This document shows, one piece after another, positions 1-8,758 of a DNA stretch of 64,000 nucleotides. The notes below the pieces were generated by a model. The model was not told the origin of the DNA. It ran no database searches and saw only the letters and a list, made by a program, of their open reading frames with translations. How positions within the stretch are numbered: the first letter of the stretch is position 1; every line of letters starts with the position of its first letter. Source of the DNA: Nitricoxidireducens sp046726235 (GTDB lineage: Bacteria > Pseudomonadota > Gammaproteobacteria > Burkholderiales > Rhodocyclaceae). The stretch is from assembly GCA_046726235.1 (NCBI GenBank), contig JBKPAD010000002.1, forward strand, positions 248,001 to 312,000, in the 5' to 3' direction. The translations under genes and the position numbers were made by a program.

Positions 1-13
1 AGCATTCGGGCCC

Positions 14-1552
14 ATGAATCTTCTCCGCGCCCTCGCGACCGTCAGCAGCATGACCCTGCTGTCGCGCGTTCTGGGCTTCGTGCGCGACTTCGTCATCGCT
101 AGGTCCTTCGGCGCCGGAATGGCGACCGATGCCTTCTTCGTCGCCTTCCGCCTGCCGAACCTGCTGCGGCGCATGTTCGCGGAAGGCGCCTTCTCGCAGG
201 CATTCGTGCCGCTGCTGGCCGAATACCGCAACCGTAACGACGACGCCGCGACGAAACGCCTCGTCGACCGCGTCGCGACGGCATTGTTCATCGCCGTGCT
301 CGTAGTGACCGTGATCGGTATCGCGGCATCGCCGCTGCTGATCTACCTGACGGCGCCGGGCTTCGCCGCCGACGCCGACAAGTTCGCCCTGACGGTCGAA
401 CTGACGCGGATCACCTTCCCCTACATCCTGTTCATGGCCCTGGTCGCGCTCGCGGCGGGTGTCCTCAACACGTGGAGCCGCTTCGCGTTGCCGGCCTTCA
501 CGCCGGTACTCCTGAACCTGTCGTTCATCGCCATGGCGCTGCTGGCGGCGCCTTACTTCGATCCGCCGGTGCTGGCGCTGGCCTGGGCGGTGTTCATCGG
601 CGGCTGTCTTCAACTCGCGCTTCAGGTCCCTGCACTCAAGAATATCGGCATGCTGCCGCGCTTCGACTTCGCGCCGGGCGATCCCGGGGTCCGACGAGTG
701 CTGACCCTGATGGCGCCGGCGATCCTCGGCGTCTCGGTGTCGCAGATCTCGCTGCTGATCAACACCGTGTTCGCGTCGTTCCTGCCTTCGGGCAGCGTGT
801 CGTGGCTCTACTATGCCGACCGGCTGATGGAGTTTCCCGCCGGCCTCCTCGGGGCGGCCCTCGGAACGATCCTGTTGCCGAGCCTTGCGAAGGCGCATGC
901 GAGCGCACGCCGCGAGGAATTCTCCGCCCTGCTCGACTGGGGCCTGCGCCTGACGCTGCTGCTGACGCTGCCCGCAGCGCTGGCCCTCGCTCTGCTCGCC
1001 GTGCCGCTGCTGGCGACGCTGTTCCAGCACGGCGCCTTCACCGCCGACGACGTCATGCAGACGCGCGCCGCGCTGGTCGCCTACAGCGTCGGGCTCGCCG
1101 GTTTGATCCTGGTGAAGGTGCTCGCGCCTGGCTTCTATTCCCGCCAGGACATTCGCACGCCGGTGAAGATCGCGCTCATCACGCTGGCGGCGACGCAAGC
1201 GATGAACCTTGCCTTCGTCGGATGGATTCGCCACGCCGGCCTCGCGCTTTCGATCGGACTCGCCTCGTGCCTGAACGCCGCGCTGCTTTACCGCGGCCTG
1301 CGGCGCATCGACGCCTACCAGCCGGTGGCCGGCTGGATTCCGTTCCTCAGCAAACTTGCGCTCGGCCTCGTCGTCATGGGTACAACGCTCTGGTCCGCCG
1401 CCGGCAGCAACGACGCGTGGCTCACCATGCCGACCGGCGAGAAGATACTTCGCCTTTCCGGCGTCGTCATCGCGGGCGCCGCGAGCTACTTCGCGACCCT
1501 GGCATTGGTCGGCTTCCGCCTGGGCGACTTCAAGCGCCGTACCGTCGCCTGA
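14..1552 (+). CDS. murJ: Lipid II flippase MurJ (MviN)
   Basis: This 512-residue polytopic membrane protein matches the MurJ/MviN family, which flips the peptidoglycan precursor lipid II across the inner membrane. The N-terminus shows the family pattern of a short amphipathic start, SRVLGFVRD near residues 18-26 and TDAFFVAFRLPNLLRR near 39-54. Hydrophobic segments continue to the C-terminus, consistent with the usual 14 helices and a length close to 510. The start is the first ATG in the window, so its upstream signals cannot be judged. No operon partner is visible on this side. Confidence 0.96.
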   Translation: MNLLRALATVSSMTLLSRVLGFVRDFVIARSFGAGMATDAFFVAFRLPNLLRRMFAEGAFSQAFVPLLAEYRNRNDDAATKRLVDRVATALFIAVLVVTVIGIAASPLLIYLTAPGFAADADKFALTVELTRITFPYILFMALVALAAGVLNTWSRFALPAFTPVLLNLSFIAMALLAAPYFDPPVLALAWAVFIGGCLQLALQVPALKNIGMLPRFDFAPGDPGVRRVLTLMAPAILGVSVSQISLLINTVFASFLPSGSVSWLYYADRLMEFPAGLLGAALGTILLPSLAKAHASARREEFSALLDWGLRLTLLLTLPAALALALLAVPLLATLFQHGAFTADDVMQTRAALVAYSVGLAGLILVKVLAPGFYSRQDIRTPVKIALITLAATQAMNLAFVGWIRHAGLALSIGLASCLNAALLYRGLRRIDAYQPVAGWIPFLSKLALGLVVMGTTLWSAAGSNDAWLTMPTGEKILRLSGVVIAGAASYFATLALVGFRLGDFKRRTVA

Positions 1553-1709
1553 GCCGACTACTAACGCGCAAGACCGGCGACGACTGTCTGCAGGAACTGC
1601 GCAGGATCTACAACCGGCGCGACATCCACGAAGCCGGTGACACCCTCCGTCCTTGGCGCGCAGCCCCCGGCATCCTGAGGCAGCACCATCCGGGACAAAT
1701 AACCCCATT

Positions 1710-1731
1710 AGTCGGCTTAAAATAGCCGACT
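1710..1731. other. Hairpin between murJ and the ArnA-type gene
   Basis: AGTCGGCT at 1710-1717 and AGCCGACT at 1724-1731 form a perfect 8-bp stem with a 6-nt AT-rich loop. It lies in the 217-bp gap after murJ, about 40 nt before the next start codon. There is no U-run, so a classical terminator is not supported; a leader structure or regulator site is possible. Confidence 0.4.
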
Positions 1732-1769
1732 TCGGGCATTCAGCCCCTCATTCGCCACTCCGCACAATC

Positions 1770-2813
1770 GTGAAAAAAGTCCTCATCCTCGGCGTCAACG
1801 GCTTCATCGGCCACCACCTCTCCCAGCGCATCCTCGACACCACCGACTGGGAGGTGTACGGCATGGACATGCAGTCCGAGCGCGTCGCCGACCTGATGGA
1901 GAACCCTCGCTTCCATTTCTTCGAGGGCGACATCATGATCAACAAGGAGTGGATCGAGTACCACGTCAGGAAATGTGACGTCATCCTGCCGCTGGTGGCG
2001 ATCGCCACGCCGGCCACTTACGTCAAGGAGCCGCTGCGCGTCTTCGAGCTCGACTTCGAGGCCAACCTGCCGATCATCCGCCAGGCGGTGAAGTACAAGA
2101 AGCGCGTCATCTTCCCGTCGACCTCCGAGGTCTACGGCATGTGCAACGACGCCGAGTTCGACCCCGAGAACTCCGACCTGATCCTTGGCCCGATCAACAA
2201 GCCGCGCTGGATCTACTCCTGCGCCAAGCAGATGATGGACCGCGTGATCCACGCCTACGGCCAGCAGGAAGGCCTGCAATACACGCTGTTCCGGCCCTTC
2301 AACTGGATCGGCCCCGGCCTCGATTCAATCCACACGCCGAAGGAAGGCAGCTCGCGCGTGATCACCCAGTTCCTCGGCCACATCGTGCGCGGCGAGCCGA
2401 TCAAGCTGGTGGACGGCGGCGCGCAGAAGCGCTCGTTCACCTACGTCTCGGACGGCATCGACGCGCTGATGAAGATCATCGAGAACAAGGACAGCATCGC
2501 CGACGGCAAGATCTACAACATCGGCAATCCGAAGAACAACTACTCGATTCGCGACCTGGCGACGCTGATGCTCGACCTCGCCAAGCAGTATCCGGAATAC
2601 GCCGCCAGCCTAGCCAAGGTGAAAGTGCTGGAGACGACTTCCGGCGAGTACTACGGCAAGGGCTACCAGGACACGCAGCACCGCGTGCCGAAGATCGAGA
2701 ACACGATGAACGACCTCGGCTGGGCGCCGAAGGTGACGTTCGAGGAAGCCCTGCGCAGCATTTTCGAGGCCTACCGGACCGACGTCGCCGCCGCGCGCCA
2801 GTTGATGGACTGA
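1770..2813 (+). CDS. ArnA C-terminal-type NAD-dependent UDP-glucuronate decarboxylase/epimerase
   Basis: This short-chain dehydrogenase of about 347 residues corresponds to the decarboxylase half of ArnA, which oxidises and decarboxylates UDP-glucuronate toward UDP-4-keto-pentose or UDP-xylose. The Rossmann motif GVNGFIGHHL lies near residues 7-16, STSEVYG follows near 115, and the YxxxK catalytic pair appears in YSCAKQMMD. The formyltransferase half of classical ArnA is absent. I chose the GTG at 1770 because it places the nucleotide-binding strand (KKVLILG) at the N-terminus as in homologues; the longer upstream reading lacks similarity. It overlaps arnD by one base, so the two are probably translationally coupled and act in aminoarabinose-type or related sugar modification. 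Confidence 0.9.
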   Translation: MKKVLILGVNGFIGHHLSQRILDTTDWEVYGMDMQSERVADLMENPRFHFFEGDIMINKEWIEYHVRKCDVILPLVAIATPATYVKEPLRVFELDFEANLPIIRQAVKYKKRVIFPSTSEVYGMCNDAEFDPENSDLILGPINKPRWIYSCAKQMMDRVIHAYGQQEGLQYTLFRPFNWIGPGLDSIHTPKEGSSRVITQFLGHIVRGEPIKLVDGGAQKRSFTYVSDGIDALMKIIENKDSIADGKIYNIGNPKNNYSIRDLATLMLDLAKQYPEYAASLAKVKVLETTSGEYYGKGYQDTQHRVPKIENTMNDLGWAPKVTFEEALRSIFEAYRTDVAAARQLMD

Positions 2814-3739
2814 TGCCAAAGCTCGCGCTCAAGATCGACGCCGACACCTATCGCGGCACGCTGGCCGGCGTGCCGCGGCTGGTCGACATCCTGCGCCGCC
2901 ACGACGCCGGCGCCACCTTCCTGTTCTCGCTCGGCCCCGACCACACCGGGCGCGCGATCAAGCGCGCGTTCCGGCGCGGCTTCATGCAGAAGGTCTCGCG
3001 CACCTCGGTCGTCTCGCACTACGGCGTCGTCACGCTGATGTACGGCACGGTGCTGCCGGGGCCGGACATCGGCCGCCGTTGCGCCGACATCCTGCGCGGC
3101 ACGCGCGACGCCGGCTTCGAGGTCGGCATCCACTGCTGGGACCACGTCAAGTGGCAGGACGGCGTCGCCGACGCCGGCCCCGAATGGGCGCAGGCGCAAA
3201 TGCAGAAGGCCGCCGCGCGCTTCGAGCAGGTGTTCGGCGAGCCGCCGCGCTGCCACGGCGCCGCCGGCTGGCAGACCAGCGTGCACGGCCTGCGGCTGAC
3301 GCAGCGCATGGGCTTCGACTACGCCTCCGACACGCGCGGCCGCGGCCCCTTCATGCCGATGTGGAACGGCGAGATCGTGCGTTGCCCGCAACTGCCGACG
3401 ACGCTGCCGACGCTCGACGAGATGATCGGCGTCGGCGACGTCACCGCCGAGAACGTCGACGAGCACCTGCTGCGGCTGACCGCCGGGGGCGGCGGCGACC
3501 AGGTGTTCACGCTGCACGCCGAACTCGAGGGCATGAAGCTCTCGGCCGTGTTCGAGCGCCTGCTCGCCGGCTGGCAGGCGCAGGGCTACGAACTCGTGCC
3601 GCTGCGCACGCTGGCGCAGTCGCTCGACCTGACGCGCCTGCCGCGCTGCGAAGTCGTGCGCGGCGAACTTCCGGGGCGCAGCGGAACTCTGATGCTGCAA
3701 GGTCCGGAGTTCCTCGCCGACTACAAGGAGGCCGCATGA
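2813..3739 (+). CDS. arnD: ArnD-like polysaccharide deacetylase (formyl-sugar-undecaprenyl phosphate deformylase)
   Basis: This 308-residue NodB-fold protein resembles ArnD, which removes the formyl group from formamido-arabinose linked to undecaprenyl phosphate. Family signatures are KIDADTYRGT near residue 6, the GATFLFSLGPDHTGRA segment, and HCWDHVKWQD near residue 105, where metal-binding residues lie. The start ATG shares bases with the stop codon of the ArnA-type gene (TGATG), and its own end overlaps the peroxiredoxin start. arnB, arnC and arnT are not nearby, so the sugar lipid pathway is only partly represented here and the exact sugar is inferred from similarity. Confidence 0.88.
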   Translation: MPKLALKIDADTYRGTLAGVPRLVDILRRHDAGATFLFSLGPDHTGRAIKRAFRRGFMQKVSRTSVVSHYGVVTLMYGTVLPGPDIGRRCADILRGTRDAGFEVGIHCWDHVKWQDGVADAGPEWAQAQMQKAAARFEQVFGEPPRCHGAAGWQTSVHGLRLTQRMGFDYASDTRGRGPFMPMWNGEIVRCPQLPTTLPTLDEMIGVGDVTAENVDEHLLRLTAGGGGDQVFTLHAELEGMKLSAVFERLLAGWQAQGYELVPLRTLAQSLDLTRLPRCEVVRGELPGRSGTLMLQGPEFLADYKEAA

Positions 3740-4209
3740 ACACGAAGCCGTCCGCCGTCGGGCTCGAAGTGCCCGACTTCTCGCTGCCGTCCACCGGCGG
3801 CAAGACCTTCCGCCTCGCCGAACACGCTGGCCGCCCGCTGGTGCTGTACTTCTACCCCAAGGACAACACGCCGGGCTGCACCACCGAGGCAGCGCAGTTC
3901 CGCGACCTGCATGCCGAATTCGCCAGGCACGGCTGCGCCGTCTACGGCATTTCGCGCGACAGCATCAAGTCGCACGAAGGCTTCAAGGCCAAGCTCGGCC
4001 TGCCCTTCGAACTGCTCTCCGACGCCGACGAAACGGCCTGCCGACTGTTCGACGTCATCAAGACCAAGAACATGTACGGCAAGCAGGTGCTCGGCGTCGA
4101 GCGCAGCACCTTCGTCATCGACGCCGCGGGCGTGCTGCGGCGCGAATGGCGCGGACTGAAGGCCGACGGCCACGCCGCCGACGTGCTGAAGGCAGTCACC
4201 GAACTGTAA
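3736..4209 (+). CDS. bcp: Thiol peroxidase of the BCP/PrxQ family
   Basis: This 157-residue thioredoxin-fold peroxiredoxin reduces hydrogen peroxide and organic peroxides using a cysteine. The motif YPKDNTPGCTTEAAQF contains the peroxidatic cysteine near residue 46. The classical resolving cysteine five residues later is replaced, so it may behave as a 1-Cys or atypical form. The start ATG overlaps the arnD stop as ATGA, giving a three-gene coupled unit. The combination with sugar-lipid genes appears positional rather than functional. Confidence 0.93.
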   Translation: MNTKPSAVGLEVPDFSLPSTGGKTFRLAEHAGRPLVLYFYPKDNTPGCTTEAAQFRDLHAEFARHGCAVYGISRDSIKSHEGFKAKLGLPFELLSDADETACRLFDVIKTKNMYGKQVLGVERSTFVIDAAGVLRREWRGLKADGHAADVLKAVTEL

Positions 4210-4312
4210 TAACTGCGATCCGCGGGAAAAAGGGCCGTCCACGGCGTCTTTTCCCGATCCCGCGGACCGGACGCTGGCTTATCGTGGGGCCATCCCCTCC
4301 CGCGAGGTCCCC

Positions 4313-5773
4313 ATGAACGCCAAGCGCTCCGCCAAGCAGTCTTCTTCCAAGCAGGCCACCAAGGTCTTCGTCCTCGACACCAACGTGCTGATGCACGATC
4401 CGACGAGCCTGTTCCGTTTCGAGGAGCACGACGTCTTCGTGCCGATGATGACCCTCGAGGAACTGGACGCCAACAAGAAGGGCATGTCCGAAGTCGCGCG
4501 CAACGCGCGCCAGGCGAGCCGCACGCTGGACGAAATCATTTCCGGCAGCGAAGAAGGCATCAAGCACGGCATCCCGCTCGACGCGGCCTCGCACGACCTG
4601 GCCAGCGGCCGCCTGTTCCTGCAGACCGAGGCCATGAGCAGCGTGCTGCCGTCGTCGATGCCGACGGCGCGCGCGGACAACCAGATCCTCGCCGTCGTCA
4701 TGCACCTGCATGAGAAGTTCCCGAAGCGGCCGGTGATCCTGGTGTCCAAGGACATCAACATGCGCATCAAGGCGCGTGCGTTGGGCCTTGAGGCGCAGGA
4801 CTACTTCAACGACAAGGTGCTCGAGGATACCGATCTCCTCTACACCGGCGCGCTCGAACTCCCGGCGGACTTCTGGGACACCCACGGCAAGGACATGAAG
4901 TCGTGGAAGGAGGACACCAAGACCTGGTACAAGGTCCAGGGGCCGCTCTGCCCCGACATGCTGGTCAACCAGTTCGCCTGGATCGACGGCGGCGACAAGC
5001 CCTTCCACGCCTTCGTGCGCGAGCGCAGCGGCAAGACCGCCGTGCTGTCGACGCTGACCGACTACAGCCACGCCAAGAACGCCGTCTGGGGCATCACGGC
5101 GCGCAACCGCGAGCAGAACTTCGCCCTCAACCTGCTGATGGACCCCGAGATCGACTTCGTCACCCTGCTCGGCCAGGCCGGCACCGGCAAGACGCTGCTG
5201 ACCCTCGCCGCGGGCCTGGCGCAGACGCTGGAGAGCAAGCGCTATTCGGAAATCATCATCACGCGCGTGACCGTGCCGGTCGGCGAAGACATCGGCTTCC
5301 TGCCGGGCACGGAGGAAGAGAAGATGACGCCGTGGATGGGCGCGATCGAGGACAACCTCGACGTGCTGAACCGCCCGGCGGAAACCGATGAAAAGAGCGG
5401 CGCCCAGTCGGGCGGCGGCTACGGCGGCGACTGGGGCCGCGCCGCGACCATGGACCTGATCCGCAGCCGCATCAAGATCAAGTCGCTGAACTTCATGCGC
5501 GGCCGCACCTTCCTCAACAAGTTCCTGATCATCGACGAAAGCCAGAACCTGACGCCGAAGCAGATGAAGACGCTGGTGACGCGCGCCGGCCCCGGCACCA
5601 AGGTGGTCTGCCTCGGCAACATCGCCCAGATCGATACGCCCTACCTGACCGAAGGCTCGTCCGGTCTCACCTACGTCGTCGACCGCTTCAAGGGCTGGGG
5701 ACACTCGGGCCACGTGACGTTGCAGCGCGGCGAGCGCTCGCGGCTGGCGGATCACGCGGCGGAGGTGTTGTAA
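4313..5773 (+). CDS. PhoH-family ATPase with N-terminal PIN domain
   Basis: This 486-residue protein joins a PIN-type nuclease domain (residues about 15-160, beginning KVFVLDTNVLMHDP with the acidic metal-binding residues) to a PhoH-type P-loop ATPase. Walker A is GQAGTGKTLL near residue 287, and the Walker B-like sequence IIDESQNL is near 407. The architecture is the PhoH2 type, linked in known members to RNA unwinding and cleavage. A 103-bp gap with an imperfect GC-rich hairpin separates it from bcp. It converges with dnaB across a repeat element. Confidence 0.93.
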   Translation: MNAKRSAKQSSSKQATKVFVLDTNVLMHDPTSLFRFEEHDVFVPMMTLEELDANKKGMSEVARNARQASRTLDEIISGSEEGIKHGIPLDAASHDLASGRLFLQTEAMSSVLPSSMPTARADNQILAVVMHLHEKFPKRPVILVSKDINMRIKARALGLEAQDYFNDKVLEDTDLLYTGALELPADFWDTHGKDMKSWKEDTKTWYKVQGPLCPDMLVNQFAWIDGGDKPFHAFVRERSGKTAVLSTLTDYSHAKNAVWGITARNREQNFALNLLMDPEIDFVTLLGQAGTGKTLLTLAAGLAQTLESKRYSEIIITRVTVPVGEDIGFLPGTEEEKMTPWMGAIEDNLDVLNRPAETDEKSGAQSGGGYGGDWGRAATMDLIRSRIKIKSLNFMRGRTFLNKFLIIDESQNLTPKQMKTLVTRAGPGTKVVCLGNIAQIDTPYLTEGSSGLTYVVDRFKGWGHSGHVTLQRGERSRLADHAAEVL

Positions 5774-6071
5774 GGCGTTCCTGTAGTGCGGCCGGAGGGC
5801 TCGGGCCGCCGGGGTGTTCTGCTGCGCTTCGTGTCCTCCGGATCGGGCTGACGCCCGCTCCTCCCCCTTTACCGACGCGCAGCAGAACACCCCACCGTCC
5901 CGAGCGGTGACGCCGTGCCTCTTTTGCGGTGAAAACCCACTGACGTGTCCACAAGGATGGCGGGTGTCCGCCTCCCGCAGGTAAAGGAGGAGGAGCGGGC
6001 GCAGCCCGGTCCGGGGGACACGGAGGGAGGCGGATACCCGCCATCCTTGCCGCGCAAGACGCAAACGCCCC
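5774..6071. other. Gene-free convergent gap occupied by the composite repeat
   Basis: This 298-bp stretch lies between the 3' ends of the phoH-type gene and dnaB. Nearly all of it is repeat copy A, described separately. I see no coding region here, and the short open frames crossing it are by-products of the repeat. Confidence 0.8.
5799..6049 (-). repeat. Composite intergenic repeat, copy A
   Basis: Two nested inverted-repeat units lie side by side. The first has 29-nt arms at 5799-5827 and 5877-5905 with 26 matches; the second has 25-nt arms at 5952-5976 and 6025-6049 with 24 matches. Both enclose a related core of about 50 nt. The subsequence GTAAAGGRGGAGGAGCGGGC lies at 5981-6000 on plus and 5853-5872 on minus. 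The arms of the two units are unrelated to each other. The whole block is the reverse complement of copy B at 31543-31865, including the spacer between units. It sits between converging genes. Element type is unknown; a REP/BIME-like or MITE-like family is possible. Confidence 0.85.
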
Positions 6072-7466
6072 CTAGTACGAACCCGGCGAAGCGAAGTTCT
6101 CGAACTTGGTGTACTCGCCGAGGAAGGTCAAGCGTACCGAGCCGGTCGGGCCGTTACGGTGCTTGGCGATGATCACCTCGGCGACGCCGGGATCCTTGGT
6201 GTCCTTGTTGTAGTACTCGTCGCGATACATCATCATGATGATGTCGGCGTCCTGTTCGATGGCGCCTGACTCGCGCAGGTCGGACATCTGCGGCCGCTTG
6301 TCGTTGCGCTCCTCGACCTTCCGCGAAAGCTGCGACAGGGCGATGATCGGCACTTCCAGTTCCTTCGCCAGCGCCTTGATCGAGCGGCTGATCTCGGAGA
6401 TTTCCGTGGCGCGGTTTTCGTTCTCGCGCGAGGACGTCATCAGCTGCAGGTAGTCGATCACGATCAGGCCGAGCTTGCCGCACTTGCGGTGTAGCCGGCG
6501 CGCGCGGGCGCGCAGGTCGGTGGCGTTGATGGCGCCGGTCTCGTCGACGTGGATCGGCGCTTCGTGCAGCTTGCCGAGCGCCACGGTCATCTTGTCCCAG
6601 TCGTCGTCCGTCAGGCGGCCGGTGCGGATCTTGTTCTGATCGAGCCGCCCGGTGGAGGAAAGGAAACGCGTCGCCAGCTGCGGGCCCGACATTTCGAGCG
6701 AGAAGATCGCCACCGGCAATCCGACTTCTACGCCGACGTGCTCGGCGATGTTCAGCGCGAACGCCGTCTTGCCCATCGACGGGCGGCCGGCGACGACGAT
6801 CATGTCGCCCGGCTGCAGCCCCGAGGTCATCTTGTCGAGGTCGTGGAAGCCGGTCGGCACGCCGGTGATGTCGGACGGATTGTCGCGGTTGAAGAGGTCT
6901 TCGATGCGCTCGACGACCTTGCCGAGCAGCGGCTGGATCGACTCGAAGCCCTGCGTCGTCTTGGCGCCGGCCTCGGCGATTTCGAACACCTTCTGCTCGG
7001 CCTGGTCGAGCAGCACCTTGACGTCGCGGCCGGCCGGATTGAGGGCGTTGGCGGCGATCTCGTCGCCGACGGTGACGAGCTTCCGCAGCACCGCGCGCTC
7101 GTGCACGATCTCGGCGTAGCGGCGGATGTTGGCGGCCGACGGCGTGGCGTTGGCGATCTCGCCGAGATAGGCGAGGCCGCCGGTCTGGTCGACCTCGTTC
7201 GACTTCTCGATCGACTCGTAGATGGTGACCACGTCGGCCGGGCGGCCGGTCTCGACCAGCTTGCGGATGTGGCCGAAGATGCGGCGATGGTCGTCACGAT
7301 AGAAATCGCCCTCGTGGACCATGTCGGCGATGCGGTCCCACGCGGTGTTGTCGAGCAGCAGGCCGCCGATCAGCGACTGTTCCGCCTCGATCGAGTGCGG
7401 CGGCAGCTTGAGCGCCGCCACCTGGGGATCGATCGTCTGCTGCGGCATCGCGCGCACCTGGGCCAT
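6072..7466 (-). CDS. dnaB: Replicative DNA helicase DnaB
   Basis: This 464-residue hexameric helicase unwinds DNA at the replication fork. The N-terminal domain begins at PHSIEAEQSLIGGLLLD. The RecA-like domain carries Walker A AGRPSMGKTAFALNIA near residue 215 and Walker B LIVIDYLQLM near residue 320. I chose the ATG at 7466 because GGAGG lies five bases upstream; a longer in-frame extension to 7514 adds 16 residues without family similarity. The gene is divergent from the 7628 membrane protein and convergent with the PhoH-type gene. Confidence 0.97.
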   Translation of the reverse strand: MAQVRAMPQQTIDPQVAALKLPPHSIEAEQSLIGGLLLDNTAWDRIADMVHEGDFYRDDHRRIFGHIRKLVETGRPADVVTIYESIEKSNEVDQTGGLAYLGEIANATPSAANIRRYAEIVHERAVLRKLVTVGDEIAANALNPAGRDVKVLLDQAEQKVFEIAEAGAKTTQGFESIQPLLGKVVERIEDLFNRDNPSDITGVPTGFHDLDKMTSGLQPGDMIVVAGRPSMGKTAFALNIAEHVGVEVGLPVAIFSLEMSGPQLATRFLSSTGRLDQNKIRTGRLTDDDWDKMTVALGKLHEAPIHVDETGAINATDLRARARRLHRKCGKLGLIVIDYLQLMTSSRENENRATEISEISRSIKALAKELEVPIIALSQLSRKVEERNDKRPQMSDLRESGAIEQDADIIMMMYRDEYYNKDTKDPGVAEVIIAKHRNGPTGSVRLTFLGEYTKFENFASPGSY

Positions 7467-7627
7467 ACATCCTCCAAAATTCGTTTTTTCTTGCGCGCGG
7501 GCAACGCCGACCATCGCAGCCGGCAGTCTACTCGGGGGCCGGGGTCGGCGCGATAGAACAACCTTGTGGATAAGCTGTTAATTGCCTGTGGAGGGGCCGC
7601 GGGAGCCTGTGGGAGAATCGCTGCTCC

Positions 7628-8758
7628 ATGCGTCCGCCGCCCCACCGCCTCCTCGCCCTGTCCGCCGCCGTCACGGCGCTCGCCGCCGCCGCGGCGCTGG
7701 CCGCGCCCGGGGGCCGCTGGCTGCCGGCCGCACTGTGGCACCTGATTTTCGCGGTCGGCGCGATGCCGATGATCCTGTCGGCGATGGGCTACTTCGTGCC
7801 CGTGCTGACGCGTGGCGTTTCGGCTCCGTCCTCGCTGGCGCTGGCGCCGCTGACGGCGCTCGCCGCGGGGCTCGGCATCGTCGGCTTCTTCATGCACGGC
7901 ACCATGGCGCTGCGGCTCGCGGCGCCCTGGCTGGCGCTGCTCGCGATCGCCGGCTTCGCCGCCTGGCTGGCGCTGCGCTGGCGGCGCTGCCTCGGCCGGC
8001 CGAATCCCTGCCTGGCCTGGTACGCGGCCGCGCTGGTGCTGCTCGCGCTCGGCCTGCTCGCCGTCGCGCTCGCGCCCTGGCTGCCGGGGCAGGCGCGCGC
8101 GCTGCGCCTGTTCCACCTGCACATCAACACGCTCGGCTTCATGGGGCTGACGGCACTCGGCACGCTGCAGGTGCTGCTGCCGACCGTCGCCGGCAGACCC
8201 GACCCCGATGCGCTCGGACGCCTGCGCGGCGACCTCAAGTGGAGTGCCGGCGGCGCGCTGCTGCTCGCGCTCGGCGCCGGCTGGAGCGCACCGCTGGCGG
8301 TCCTCGGCGCTTTCGCCTATGCGTGGCCGGTGCTCCGGCTCGCGCGCCACGCGTGGCACAGCCTGCGGCCGCACCTGCTGTCTTCCGGCAACACAGTGCC
8401 GCTGCTCGGCGCGGCGCTCGCGGGGCTGACGCTCGCACTCACGCACGGCCTCGTGCACGCGTTCGGCTTCGCTGTCGGCGCCGACGCGGTGCCGCTGTTC
8501 GTGGTCGGATTCCTCGTGCCGCTGGTCAGCGGCGCGGCGGGGCATCTGCTGCCGGTGTGGCTGCGGCCGGGCGTGCAGGACCAGTGGCACCGCGACGGCG
8601 GCCGGCGTGCGCTCGCCTTCGCCGCGCGCACGCGGGCGGCGCTGCTGCTGCTTGGGGGGATCCTCGCCGCGGCCGGCATCGCGGCCGGCTACCTGCTCGG
8701 CGCTCTCGGCGGCCTCTGGCTGGTCGCGGCGATGCTGCGCGTTACGCTGAGCCGCTAG
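7628..8758 (+). CDS. Polytopic membrane protein, NnrS/haem-copper oxidase subunit I-like
   Basis: This 376-residue protein is almost entirely hydrophobic, with about 12 likely membrane segments. The conserved segment LFHLHINTLGFMGLTALGTL near residue 160 and further histidines in FMHGT, LTHGLVHAFGF and GAAGHLLP resemble haem-ligand histidines of the NnrS or oxidase-subunit-I-like families. I infer a haem- or metal-binding membrane protein; the substrate is unknown. Its 3' end overlaps the convergent dnaQ end by 17 bases. It has no operon partner. Confidence 0.6.
   Translation: MRPPPHRLLALSAAVTALAAAAALAAPGGRWLPAALWHLIFAVGAMPMILSAMGYFVPVLTRGVSAPSSLALAPLTALAAGLGIVGFFMHGTMALRLAAPWLALLAIAGFAAWLALRWRRCLGRPNPCLAWYAAALVLLALGLLAVALAPWLPGQARALRLFHLHINTLGFMGLTALGTLQVLLPTVAGRPDPDALGRLRGDLKWSAGGALLLALGAGWSAPLAVLGAFAYAWPVLRLARHAWHSLRPHLLSSGNTVPLLGAALAGLTLALTHGLVHAFGFAVGADAVPLFVVGFLVPLVSGAAGHLLPVWLRPGVQDQWHRDGGRRALAFAARTRAALLLLGGILAAAGIAAGYLLGALGGLWLVAAMLRVTLSR

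Noticed and set aside
4210..4312. Terminator after the peroxiredoxin gene
   Set aside because: GGGAAAAAG can pair imperfectly with CTTTTCCC, but the stem is bulged and lacks a U-run, so it is not listed.
4196..6064. A 622-codon open frame antisense to the PhoH-type gene
   Set aside because: It crosses the repeat and the PhoH-type gene, has no family motif, and is a by-product of GC-rich codon use.
7467..7514. N-terminal extension of dnaB
   Set aside because: The added residues lack similarity and the ATG at 7466 has an ideal GGAGG site.
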